Of a stretch of DNA of 20,401 bases, positions 1-7,179 are shown piece after piece. The stretch's first letter is position 1. The number at the start of each line of letters is the position of its first letter. The DNA lies in NCBI GenBank assembly GCA_036651575.1, contig JAVVXN010000027.1, positions 1-20,401 of the forward strand, in the 5' to 3' direction. The notes beneath the pieces are model-generated. The model did not search any database, had not been told where the DNA came from, and saw nothing but the letters and a program-made list of their open reading frames with translations. This DNA is from JAVWGW01 sp036651575. Lineage in GTDB: Bacteria > Actinomycetota > Coriobacteriia > Coriobacteriales > Eggerthellaceae. The position numbers and the translations under genes are program-made.

Positions 1-174
1 ATTATGGGCTTCGTTCTCTTGATGCTCTCGCTTTTCTCGGCACTCATTCCTGTTATTGCCGGTGTGGTCTTTGATGCGTCAGGGGCCTATACCAGTATGT
101 TTTTGGTGGTTGCGATTATTGCGGCCATAGGTGGTATTGCGTCGCTTCTGGTTCGTTTCCCGAAGAAGGCGTAG
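1..174 (+). CDS. C-terminal end of a multi-pass membrane transporter, probably MFS (5' truncated by window)
   Basis: Frame 1 is open from the first base to a TAG at 172-174 and encodes 57 residues. They form two hydrophobic helices (roughly residues 3-22 and 29-52) joined by a short loop (VVFDASGAYTSMF), followed by a basic end, RFPKKA. The loop with an Asp-x-Ser/Thr-Gly-x-Tyr pattern between the last two helices is common at the C-terminus of major facilitator proteins. The substrate cannot be told from this fragment. The family call is an inference from hydrophobicity and the loop; another 12-helix permease family is possible. Confidence 0.6.
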   Translation: MMGFVLLMLSLFSALIPVIAGVVFDASGAYTSMFLVVAIIAAIGGIASLLVRFPKKA

Positions 175-412
175 TCGAAGGGGAAAGCCATGCTCGTTCA
201 GTCCTTTTGAAGAAGGCTGTACGTGTGCCGAGAAGGCATGATTGATGATGGGGGAGGGTTATCTCGCTGAAGGTTATCCTCCTCTATCTCTTGATAGATG
301 AGCGGTTTATAGGTGACACAGTAAAGACCCTTACTTTCACACGGCAGGGGTCTTTACTGTGCAAAGAGGTCGATGATTGCGCAGTGTCGGTGGGGGTTGT
401 CGATGCCGATGT
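175..412. other. Intergenic region between convergent genes
   Basis: No convincing gene is present. It holds a weak 7-bp hairpin (253-259 with 276-282, one G-T pair) and the perfect hairpin annotated separately at 317-361. Both probably serve to end transcription of the upstream transporter and the facing regulator. Confidence 0.5.
317..361. terminator. Perfect 14-bp inverted repeat between convergent genes, likely bidirectional terminator
   Basis: CACAGTAAAGACCC (317-330) pairs exactly with GGGTCTTTACTGTG (348-361) around a 17-nt loop. It sits between the 3' ends of the transporter (+) and the LuxR gene (-), where a shared terminator is expected. No U-run follows on either strand, so intrinsic termination is inferred from position and stem strength only. 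Confidence 0.55.
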
Positions 413-1372
413 TTACGATTTCTTCCAGAAGTCCTGAATGAGCTTTTGACGGTTTTCCTGGTTCGTCTTTTGTAGGATATTGTGGACGTGCACTTTTACC
501 GTGCTGAGTGAAAGGCTCATGGTGGACGCGATATTTTGATTGTCCTTGCCAAGCAGTACTAAATTGAGTACTTCCTGCTCGCGTGCAGAGAGCTTGTGGC
601 GTTGACCATAGAGAGCGATGGTGTCATCAACCAGCGCCTCCTGTCGTGTGTCGCCATATTTGGCGGGATGCTTGAAGCGGAGGGAAAGCGTTCGATAGGC
701 GTTTCGGCAGGCGAAGAACATGCAGCAAAGCATCAGAAGGTTTTCTGAAAAATTACGATTGAGAGAATATGAGCGAGGGCCAAAAGCAATTTGGGCGGGA
801 TCGAAAACTAAAAAGAAAAAAACATCCTCAACAACAATCGATAAACCTAAGATCCAAAGAAGGACATAAAACCATCGATGGCGCTGTAGCCTGTTTTTTT
901 CGAGAGGGTCTTTTGTTGTGAAGTATCGGAATGCAGCATAGGCGAGCATCCAGTATAAAAAGAGAGCACGCATCGTAAAAAAGAGAAACTGCTGTAAATC
1001 GCTTTGCGGCAACGCAAGCATTGCGGCGCTTGCCGCCGCAAAGGCGATGCACGGAGCGATAAAAATGAAGCGATGATGTTCGTTAAAATAATCGCAGACG
1101 AGCAACCAGAATGACCCTAAAAAACCCAACCCGGTGACGATGGTCGCCAGCGAAGTGATAAGTACGTAGGTGGATTCGTGGCCTATGTTGACAATGGTGG
1201 CGAAATCATTCTGCAAGACGAGCGCGACATCGAAAAAGTAAAAGAGAAATCCGAGAAAAGCAAAAAATACCAACCGTTTGTGGGATACAAAAAATACCGA
1301 CAAGCACGATGCTGAGGCCAAAATCGTAATAAGAAGCATGAAAAGTGTGAGATAAAATAACGCAAAAATCAC
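413..1372 (-). CDS. Membrane-embedded LuxR-family transcriptional regulator (about 7 TM helices + C-terminal HTH)
   Basis: The 319-residue product has about seven hydrophobic segments in its first 230 residues, then a LuxR/GerE helix-turn-helix from about residue 261. The HTH has the usual LSxREQEVL opening, a GKDNQNIA segment and the recognition helix LSLSTVKVHVHNIL. Membrane sensors ending in a LuxR HTH are abundant in Eggerthellaceae, which is known family context. There is no receiver domain, so a signal is probably sensed directly in the membrane part. The chosen start is GTG at 1372, preceded by a G-rich stretch (GGGGGG, 6 nt upstream); an in-frame ATG 11 codons later is an alternative. 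It is divergent from arcA across about 315 bp, so control of arginine catabolism is a reasonable inference but is not proven. Confidence 0.85.
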   Translation of the reverse strand: MIFALFYLTLFMLLITILASASCLSVFFVSHKRLVFFAFLGFLFYFFDVALVLQNDFATIVNIGHESTYVLITSLATIVTGLGFLGSFWLLVCDYFNEHHRFIFIAPCIAFAAASAAMLALPQSDLQQFLFFTMRALFLYWMLAYAAFRYFTTKDPLEKNRLQRHRWFYVLLWILGLSIVVEDVFFFLVFDPAQIAFGPRSYSLNRNFSENLLMLCCMFFACRNAYRTLSLRFKHPAKYGDTRQEALVDDTIALYGQRHKLSAREQEVLNLVLLGKDNQNIASTMSLSLSTVKVHVHNILQKTNQENRQKLIQDFWKKS

Positions 1373-1420
1373 TTGATGCCCCCCGTCGTGCTTACACCCC
1401 GGTTAACGTTGCTCATGATA

Positions 1421-1437
1421 CACGATTTCTTTTCGTG
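1421..1437. promoter_or_regulatory. 17-bp palindrome, candidate operator
   Basis: CACGA (1421-1425) and TCGTG (1433-1437) flank a 7-nt T-rich spacer. It lies about 50 bp upstream of the GTG of the membrane LuxR gene and 250 bp upstream of arcA. A regulator site is an inference from position and symmetry; the arms are short and could occur by chance. Confidence 0.25.
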
Positions 1438-1648
1438 CGCTGTGGTTTGTCAGGAAAAGGCACATTCTTGTGTTTGGGATAAAAAGGTAATTCATGAGGG
1501 GTTTATCGGGGATGTAGTAGCGAAGTGGCAGCGATAAGTCCCTAATAAATTTCCATAAGCACCGATTAAACCTTCCGTCCGTTGCTGGGCGCTCGCATAG
1601 TGGCACCAACGCGTTTCAGCGAATAAGGTGGCGCGTGTCAACTAGCAG

Positions 1649-1666
1649 GATTCGCATAAGCGAATC
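1649..1666 (+). promoter_or_regulatory. Perfect inverted repeat in the arcA leader (hairpin or operator)
   Basis: GATTCGC (1649-1655), loop ATAA, GCGAATC (1660-1666). It ends 7 nt before the AAGGAGG ribosome binding site of arcA. In RNA it would make a compact 7-bp stem with a tetraloop next to the Shine-Dalgarno; in DNA it is an 18-bp palindrome. Either way it is well placed to affect arcA expression. Confidence 0.4.
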
Positions 1667-1673
1667 AGGATAC

Positions 1674-1680
1674 AAGGAGG
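1674..1680 (+). promoter_or_regulatory. Shine-Dalgarno that fixes the arcA start
   Basis: AAGGAGG lies 7 nt before ATG at 1688. An in-frame TTG at 1682 would be only one nucleotide from this site, so the ATG is the better start. Confidence 0.85.
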
Positions 1681-1687
1681 GTTGCAT

Positions 1688-2905
1688 ATGACTGGTGTGA
1701 ATGTCAAAAGTGAGATCAAGCCTTTGAAAAAAGTCTTGCTCCATCGACCGGGTAAAGAGCTTTTGAACCTGACGCCGAACACGCTCGAAGAACTCTTGTT
1801 CGACGACATTCCCTTTCTGAAGGTTGCTCAGGAAGAGCATGACGCTTTTGCGCAGGCTTTGCGTGACAACGGTGTTGCAGTGTTTTACCTGGAAGATCTT
1901 ACGGCTGAGGTGCTGGATGCCGATCCGGCTTTGCGAGAGAAATTTCTAAAACAATGGATTGAAGAGGCGGGTATCCGCACGGATCGCTACCAGAAGATTA
2001 TCTTCGATTATATGCAGGAAAATTATCCCGACGCAAAAGAGTTTGTCTTAAAGACAATGGAGGGAATCAATCTGACCGAGCTGCATACCGACAAGTCAAA
2101 TTCGCTTGTTGACTTGGTAAGCGAAGCATCGAAGATGGTTGTTCCTCCCATGCCAAATCTGTATTTTACGCGCGATCCGTTTGCGATGATCGGCAATGGC
2201 GTCTCCCTGAACCGCATGTATTCGGTTACTCGCAACCGTGAAACCATCTACGGTGAATATATTTTTGCGCATCATCCGTTGCTTGAGGGAACGCCGCTGT
2301 ATTACAGCCGCTACAACACGTTCCATATCGAAGGCGGGGACGTTCTCAACATCAATGACAAAGTGCTTGCCATTGGCATTTCTCAGCGCACCGAGCCCGA
2401 TGCTATCGACGCGATTGCTCATAACATCTTCAATGATCCGACGAGTCCCGTTGAGACCATCCTTGCGTTCAATATTCCCAACAACCGCGCCATGATGCAT
2501 CTTGATACGGTGTTCACGCAGATCGATGTCGATAAATTTACCGTACATCCCGGTATTATGGGGCCTTTGACCGTGTTTGAAATCACGCCTGAAGGCGAGG
2601 GCATTAAGGTCAAGGAAATCAACGAGCCGTTAGAAGATATTTTGACGCGCTACGTCGGCACGAAGGTTGAGCTGATCCCGTGCGGTGGTGGTGACCGTAT
2701 TGCTGCTGAGCGCGAACAGTGGAACGACGGTTCGAATACGCTGTGTATCGCACCGGGCACCATTGTGGTGTACGAGCGCAATGATGTCACCAATAAGGTT
2801 CTCAAGGAAAAGGGAATCAAGGTTATCGAAGTTCCTTCCGCAGAACTTTCCCGGGGTCGTGGGGGCCCGCGCTGCATGAGCATGCCCATTGAGCGCGAGG
2901 ACTAA
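1688..2905 (+). CDS. arcA: Arginine deiminase
   Basis: Hydrolyses L-arginine to citrulline and ammonia in the cytoplasm, the first step of the arginine deiminase pathway. The 405-residue length is normal for the family. All catalytic residues are visible: Asp163 in FTRDPF, Glu215 in HIEGGD, His271 and Asp273 in MHLDTVF, and the nucleophile Cys396 in GGPRCMSMP near the C-terminus. The N-terminal segment LKKVLLHRPGKELLNL is typical of the guanidino-modifying fold. Start chosen from the AAGGAGG 7 nt upstream. The arginine/ornithine antiporter gene follows after 97 bp with a hairpin in between. Ornithine carbamoyltransferase and carbamate kinase are not in the window, so ATP recovery must depend on genes elsewhere. 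The divergent membrane LuxR gene is the obvious candidate regulator. Confidence 0.97.
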   Translation: MTGVNVKSEIKPLKKVLLHRPGKELLNLTPNTLEELLFDDIPFLKVAQEEHDAFAQALRDNGVAVFYLEDLTAEVLDADPALREKFLKQWIEEAGIRTDRYQKIIFDYMQENYPDAKEFVLKTMEGINLTELHTDKSNSLVDLVSEASKMVVPPMPNLYFTRDPFAMIGNGVSLNRMYSVTRNRETIYGEYIFAHHPLLEGTPLYYSRYNTFHIEGGDVLNINDKVLAIGISQRTEPDAIDAIAHNIFNDPTSPVETILAFNIPNNRAMMHLDTVFTQIDVDKFTVHPGIMGPLTVFEITPEGEGIKVKEINEPLEDILTRYVGTKVELIPCGGGDRIAAEREQWNDGSNTLCIAPGTIVVYERNDVTNKVLKEKGIKVIEVPSAELSRGRGGPRCMSMPIERED

Positions 2906-2928
2906 GTTCGACTTATTCTTACAACAGT

Positions 2929-2964
2929 CAGGAGCCCGATGTCCCCGGTGGGATCGGGTTCCTG
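2929..2964 (+). terminator. 12-bp hairpin between arcA and arcD (terminator or processing/attenuation site)
   Basis: CAGGAGCCCGAT (2929-2940) pairs with ATCGGGTTCCTG (2953-2964), with one G-T pair and a 12-nt loop. The bases after it are only moderately T-rich. It may stop part of the transcription or protect the arcA 3' end, giving arcA and arcD different mRNA levels. Confidence 0.5.
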
Positions 2965-3002
2965 GTGATTTATGCCGTTTTAGCCTTTGAGAGGAATCAC
3001 TT

Positions 3003-4439
3003 ATGGAAGAAAAGAAGAATGGGATCAGTCTTTTCGGTCTGATTGGGATGGTGGTGAGCTCGTGTATCGGTTCGGGTGTTTTCGCCCTGACCGGTCAGCT
3101 GGCTCAGGTGGCGTCTCCGGGCGGCGCGCTTGTTGCCTGGCTGGTGGTCGGTATCGGGTTTTTGATGCTGGCGTTTTCGTTGAATAACTTAGTTGCAAAG
3201 CGACCGGACCTGCACGGTATTTTCTCGTATGCAGAAGAAGGTTTTGGTCCGTTCGCTGGTTTTTTAAGTGGTTGGGGATATTGGTTGTCGGCATGGCTTG
3301 GCAACGTGGCGTTTGCGACGATGATGATGTCTACGGTTGGTTATTTCTATCCTGACTTTTTGGCGGGCAACACGCTTCCCTGCATTGTGATCGCGTCGGT
3401 TGTGATGTGGCTGCTGACGTTGCTGGTTGTTCGTGGTGTCGAGAGCGCTTCGTTTTTGAACGCTATCGTCATGGTGTGCAAAGTTGCTTCTATCGGTATC
3501 TTTATTTTGTTTGCCCTGTTTATGTTTAACGCAGGGGTGTTTACCGCTGACTTTTGGGGTCAGCTCTATGACAACGCCATAGCCGCGGGTGTAGCTGGTG
3601 GCGATGCGGTTTCCTTGGGTGGCATCGGCAGCCAGGTAATGAACTGTATGATTATTATGATGTGGGTGTTTATCGGTATCGAGGGCGCGGCCGTGGTGTC
3701 TTCACGTGCCAACAAGAAAAGTGATGCGGGTAAAGCGACGGTTATCGGCCTGGTGTGCCTGCTGATTATCTACATCGGTGCTTCAGTGTTGCCCTATGGC
3801 TATATGCCCTATACAGAAATTGCCGCGCTTGATAAGCCTGCAATGCTCTACGTGTTTGACGCCATGGCTCCCGGTTGGGGCGGTGCATTCATCTCTGTTG
3901 CCATTATCATTTCCGTATTGGGCTCATGGCTTTCTTTTACCATCTTGCCTGCTGAAACAACGAGCGAAATGGCGGAGCATCATCTGCTGCCCGCTTCTTG
4001 GGGCAAGCTCAACGCTAAGAATTCTCCGCAGTTTAGCTTGATCCTGGTTGGGGCGTGCACGCAGGTGTTCTTGATCATCACCATGTTCAGCCAAGACGCG
4101 TATAATTTTGCGTTCAGTATGTGCACGGTCGCCATCGTGATCACGTGGTCTTTGGCTGCCGCTTATCAGGTGAAATACTCCATTGAGCACAAACAGACTG
4201 CCCAGATCGTGATCGGCGTGGTGGCTTTGGCTTTCCAGGTTGTCGGCGTGCTGTTTAACGGTTGGTCATTTTTGCTGCTTACGTGCGTGGGCTACATTCC
4301 CGGTTTCTTTGTGTATGCCAAGGCGCGCAAAGAGCAGGGATTGTCGCTGACGAAAAGTGAGCTTGTCGGTATCATCGCCATTGGTATTTTGGGCATTACT
4401 TCTTTGGTGCTGCTTGTCTGTGGGGTTATCAGCATCTAA
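3003..4439 (+). CDS. arcD: Arginine/ornithine antiporter, APC superfamily
   Basis: A 478-residue integral membrane protein with about 12-13 hydrophobic segments. The APC signature GSGVFALTG lies in the first helix (about residues 23-31), followed by a PGGALVAW segment. It matches the basic amino acid/polyamine antiporter group that exchanges external arginine for internal ornithine at no energy cost. GAGAGG (2989-2994) lies 8 nt before the ATG. Location directly downstream of arcA supports the arginine/ornithine role over other APC substrates such as lysine/cadaverine or arginine/agmatine, which cannot be fully excluded by sequence alone. A strong terminator follows, so arcA-arcD forms a two-gene unit. 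Confidence 0.92.
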   Translation: MEEKKNGISLFGLIGMVVSSCIGSGVFALTGQLAQVASPGGALVAWLVVGIGFLMLAFSLNNLVAKRPDLHGIFSYAEEGFGPFAGFLSGWGYWLSAWLGNVAFATMMMSTVGYFYPDFLAGNTLPCIVIASVVMWLLTLLVVRGVESASFLNAIVMVCKVASIGIFILFALFMFNAGVFTADFWGQLYDNAIAAGVAGGDAVSLGGIGSQVMNCMIIMMWVFIGIEGAAVVSSRANKKSDAGKATVIGLVCLLIIYIGASVLPYGYMPYTEIAALDKPAMLYVFDAMAPGWGGAFISVAIIISVLGSWLSFTILPAETTSEMAEHHLLPASWGKLNAKNSPQFSLILVGACTQVFLIITMFSQDAYNFAFSMCTVAIVITWSLAAAYQVKYSIEHKQTAQIVIGVVALAFQVVGVLFNGWSFLLLTCVGYIPGFFVYAKARKEQGLSLTKSELVGIIAIGILGITSLVLLVCGVISI

Positions 4440-4461
4440 GCTGATTGGATTTTTTTGATTG

Positions 4462-4499
4462 GCAAAGAGAGGGGACGTAAATCCCCTCTCTTTGCTTTT
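4462..4499 (+). terminator. Rho-independent terminator after arcD
   Basis: GCAAAGAGAGGGGA (4462-4475) pairs perfectly with TCCCCTCTCTTTGC (4482-4495) around a 6-nt loop and is followed by TTTT. It also lies just past the 3' end of the minus-strand zinc-ribbon ORF and may serve both directions, though on the minus strand the tail is A-rich rather than U-rich. Confidence 0.85.
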
Positions 4500-4513
4500 G
4501 GTTGAGGCTGTTG

Positions 4514-4735
4514 CTAGACAGTCGGCCTCTTGGGCGGCGCTGCTGGAGCGGGGGCCTGAGGAGCCGAGGGTTGTCCCGGGCTTCCTGCCGCTGCGCCAGC
4601 CGGCTTACCCGCAGAGGGGGCGGCAAGCGCGGCTCCGCATTGGGGGCATGTTGTTGCGGCGGTGTCATCGACTACGGAGTGGCACGACATACAGATTCGC
4701 GCTCCCATAGTCGTTGAAGGTGGTCTGAAGCACAT
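4514..4735 (-). CDS. Small zinc-ribbon protein with Ala/Pro-rich tail
   Basis: Up to 73 residues, with two Cys pairs, C15-x2-C18 and C30-x2-C33 (ICMSC and CPQCG), spaced as in a small zinc ribbon. About 40 residues rich in Ala, Pro and Gly follow. The regular Cys spacing and the position just 6 nt after the molybdoenzyme stop make it more than a chance ORF. There is no good Shine-Dalgarno at either possible ATG (4735 or 4708), so translation would rely on coupling or reinitiation. It is in the same frame as the upstream molybdoenzyme, separated by one TGA. The stretch is distinctly GC-richer than its surroundings. Function is unknown; a metal-binding partner or redox accessory of the enzyme is only an inference. 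Confidence 0.55.
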   Translation of the reverse strand: MCFRPPSTTMGARICMSCHSVVDDTAATTCPQCGAALAAPSAGKPAGAAAGSPGQPSAPQAPAPAAPPKRPTV

Positions 4736-4741
4736 GGGCCA

Positions 4742-6973
4742 TCACTCGCTTTCTTCGACTTTGTATACCTTTGCTTGTATGCCGGTAAGCGGCCATGATC
4801 CCATGAGGGGGTCAAGGAATTCCGGATCGTCATCCAGGATAACATTGACGTTTGATTCGTACACGCCAAACAATGAAGGTTCGGCTTCTGGCATTTCGGG
4901 GAACCACCAGTCGTGCTGTACGCTGATAACGCGAGGGTCAACCGTTGTAGTTTTACGCGCGCGCTGCTTGATGCGTCCCTTGTGGGTCTCAATCCAGCAC
5001 CAGTCGCCATCGGCAATGTTGAGCTCGATTGCCGTGTCGGGGTGTATGTCGAAGATCGGGTCGGGATGCAGATCACGATAGGCGCCCGGCTGGCGATGTT
5101 CGGTGTGGTAAAACGGCATAAAACGAGCGCCGGTGATCATGCAGAGCGGGTATTCTTTCGCATATTCTGGATCGACTTCGGGGAAGCGGGGCGGGTACTC
5201 AAAGCTTGGTAGCGGGTCAAATTTATCGCCGAGCTCTTCAACGATGGTGGAATAGAGTTCGATTTTACCCGTTGGGGTTAAGAACTTAAAGCCTTCCTGG
5301 TTGTATTTTTCGGGTACGTTTGGCACCTTGAGGTAGCGTACGTTTTCGCAGAAGTCCTGGAATTTTACGCCAAAAGGCGCAACTTGGTCATCGAGCATGT
5401 CCTCATATTTTGGTCCCCACCACTGATCGGCGAAACCTAAGCGTTCAGACAGGCCATACCAAAACTCGTAGTCGTCACGGTAGTCGATGTCGCAACCGCC
5501 TTCGAAGCGTTCGAGGACGGGCATGCTACCCGCCATGCTGATCTGCTCTACGTCCATTGTGGGATAGCCGATACTGCACCGTTCGAGCCAGGTGGCTGCG
5601 GGTAGCACGTAGTCGGCGAGAGCTGCTGTTGGCGTCATAAAGTAATCGTGCACAACGAGGAGGTCGAGACTCTTGAGGGCTTCGTGCACCAGCTTTGTGT
5701 TGGAGAAAGCGAGCATGGGGTTGTCGGCTTGCACGAGGCAGGCTTTCAGGGGATAAGGATCTCCGCTGATCATCTGCCTAAACATGAGGGGCGCATTGCA
5801 GTAGGGATAAAAGCGAGGATAGGCGCGTGAAATAACGTCCCACCCTTTGAAGGTGAGGCCGGGATAGATGTCGTTTCCTACCATCTTGTCGCGCTGCTCC
5901 TGCGACAGCTTATTGTGCGAGAAGCTCATGTCTTCGGTGTCCCCGCGATCGCTGGGCATGGTGAGCTGATCGCCACCCACTTTGTCGATATTGCCCGTGA
6001 TGGAACGCAGGATAGCTTTTGCGCGAATTGCACTGGTGGCGTTGTTGCCGCAACCGTCGCCGCCTTTTTCTCCCCACGGCAGGCAAGCTGGTTTTGTCGT
6101 GGCGTACATGCGTGCAGCCTGCTGAATCTTACTGACGGGAATCCAGGTGATTTCAGCGACTTTTTCGGGCGGGTACTCTTTTGCACGCTCGGTCAATTCC
6201 TCGAAACCGTAGCACCACTTTTCCACAAACTCGTGATCGTAGAGATCCTCTTCGATGATGATGTTGATCATGCCGAGAGCAAGGGCTGCATCGGTGCCCG
6301 GACGAATTTGCAAGAACAGATCGGCATACTGGGCTCCTTCGCAGAAGCGCGGATCGATCATGATCAGTTTTGCGCCGCGTTCTTTCATGTTTTTAAGGGT
6401 CCATTGCCAGTTGAGCAATTCTGAAGCAGCGGGATTGCGGCCCCATAGCACCACTAAGTCGGCGCGTTTCCAGTCTGATTTGTCGCTGGCAAATCCGCCG
6501 TAGGTGCAAGGTTCAAGCCACATATCCGAACTGTAGCAAATGGTACCGTTGCCTCCCGTATTGGGTGAACCGAAGAGGTTCGTAAACTTGTAATGTAAAT
6601 TTGACTGCGTTCGGTAGGTTCCTTCGAGGAAGCACAGGGTTTCGGCACCGAATTCGTCGCGGAGTGCCGATAGGCGGGCTGCAATTTCATCAAAAGCTTG
6701 ATCCCAAGAAATTTCTTCCCACTTACCTTCACCGCGTTCGCCCGCTCGCTTGAGTGGGCGCTTGAGACGGGCGGGGTTATACTCGAAGTCTTTCCATCGA
6801 TCCTGTTTGAGACGGGAACACACATATCCCTCATTATGTGGGTTATCGGGGTCTCCTTCGATCTTGACGATTCTTCCATTTTCCTTTGTCGCCAAAACCC
6901 CGCAATTGAGGTGACACAGAAAACACGATGCTCTTTTTACTTCCACGGTAGGAGATGCTGCCTCGTTGCCCAT
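4742..6973 (-). CDS. Molybdopterin-dependent oxidoreductase, DMSO reductase superfamily, substrate unknown
   Basis: The 743-residue catalytic subunit binds a [4Fe-4S] cluster through Cys17, Cys20, Cys24 and Cys52 (C-x2-C-x3-C-x27-C) and a bis-MGD molybdenum or tungsten cofactor. Cys146 in NGTICYSSD is the likely metal ligand. A molybdopterin dinucleotide-binding domain occupies roughly the last 130 residues (from TGARFMPFYHTEHRQ). There is no Tat or Sec signal, and no iron-sulfur or membrane-anchor subunit beside it, so a soluble cytoplasmic enzyme is expected. General architecture resembles the branch containing acetylene hydratase and gut catechol dehydroxylases, but I cannot assign a substrate. 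The start is ATG at 6973, 10 nt after an AGAGAGGA Shine-Dalgarno; an upstream in-frame ATG at 7027 lacks such support. The divergent membrane LuxR gene is the likely regulator. Confidence 0.9.
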   Translation of the reverse strand: MGNEAASPTVEVKRASCFLCHLNCGVLATKENGRIVKIEGDPDNPHNEGYVCSRLKQDRWKDFEYNPARLKRPLKRAGERGEGKWEEISWDQAFDEIAARLSALRDEFGAETLCFLEGTYRTQSNLHYKFTNLFGSPNTGGNGTICYSSDMWLEPCTYGGFASDKSDWKRADLVVLWGRNPAASELLNWQWTLKNMKERGAKLIMIDPRFCEGAQYADLFLQIRPGTDAALALGMINIIIEEDLYDHEFVEKWCYGFEELTERAKEYPPEKVAEITWIPVSKIQQAARMYATTKPACLPWGEKGGDGCGNNATSAIRAKAILRSITGNIDKVGGDQLTMPSDRGDTEDMSFSHNKLSQEQRDKMVGNDIYPGLTFKGWDVISRAYPRFYPYCNAPLMFRQMISGDPYPLKACLVQADNPMLAFSNTKLVHEALKSLDLLVVHDYFMTPTAALADYVLPAATWLERCSIGYPTMDVEQISMAGSMPVLERFEGGCDIDYRDDYEFWYGLSERLGFADQWWGPKYEDMLDDQVAPFGVKFQDFCENVRYLKVPNVPEKYNQEGFKFLTPTGKIELYSTIVEELGDKFDPLPSFEYPPRFPEVDPEYAKEYPLCMITGARFMPFYHTEHRQPGAYRDLHPDPIFDIHPDTAIELNIADGDWCWIETHKGRIKQRARKTTTVDPRVISVQHDWWFPEMPEAEPSLFGVYESNVNVILDDDPEFLDPLMGSWPLTGIQAKVYKVEESE

Positions 6974-7038
6974 GATGTCGTTTTCCTCTCTCGTCGTTTC
7001 ATAAAGTATTGTGGGATACCCCACCATTTGATACGATG

Positions 7039-7058
7039 CCGTTTGTCACACGAAACGG
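7039..7058. promoter_or_regulatory. 20-bp palindrome between molybdoenzyme and LuxR genes, candidate operator
   Basis: CCGTTT (7039-7044) and AAACGG (7053-7058) are perfect arms around an 8-nt spacer. A 20-bp dyad is the usual size of a LuxR-type binding site. It overlaps the -35 element of the candidate plus-strand promoter and lies about 65 bp upstream of the molybdoenzyme ATG, so one site could control both genes. Function is inferred. Confidence 0.45.
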
Positions 7059-7070
7059 TGTTCTTACCAT
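7043..7070 (+). promoter_or_regulatory. Candidate sigma-70 type promoter for the membrane LuxR gene
   Basis: TTGTCA (7043-7048, five of six matches to the -35 consensus), a 16-bp spacer and TACCAT (7065-7070, four of six for -10). A start point near 7077 would leave a leader of about 100 nt before the ATG at 7180. The -35 lies inside the palindrome at 7039-7058. Confidence 0.4.
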
Positions 7071-7179
7071 ACTCCGAGGGTGCCTTCGCTCAAATCACCC
7101 TTCCCTCATGATTCGTGCCGCAGGATTGTTTTCCCATCATTTGCTCTTGATGATTTTTCCGGTTGAAGGGGTTGTTGTA

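Larger units (their letters stand above)
1373..1687. promoter_or_regulatory. Divergent regulatory region between luxR-type gene and arcA
   Basis: About 315 bp with no convincing gene lie between two divergent genes. The region contains two short inverted repeats (annotated separately) and a strong Shine-Dalgarno for arcA. I could not find a sigma-70-like -35/-10 pair convincing enough to call. The length allows two promoters and a structured arcA leader. Confidence 0.5.

Noticed and set aside
1494..1517. Tiny ORF MRGLSGM upstream of arcA as a possible leader peptide
   Set aside because: Only one Arg codon, a weak ribosome site and no attenuator hairpin linked to it; an ORF of this length is expected by chance.
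1599..1613. AGTGGCACCAACGCG in the arcA leader, resembling the conserved T-box antiterminator sequence
   Set aside because: The match is partial and I could not find the stem I landmarks or a specifier loop upstream, nor a terminator/antiterminator pair. arcA is not a usual T-box target.
5915..6424. A 169-codon plus-strand frame opposite the molybdoenzyme
   Set aside because: No domain or ribosome site, and it lies wholly within a strongly supported gene.
1445..7048. The octamer GTTTGTCA occurs in both LuxR-associated intergenic regions (1445-1452 and 7041-7048)
   Set aside because: An 8-mer is too short to be meaningful in 20 kb, and the surrounding sequences and dyads are not alike, so no shared operator is claimed.
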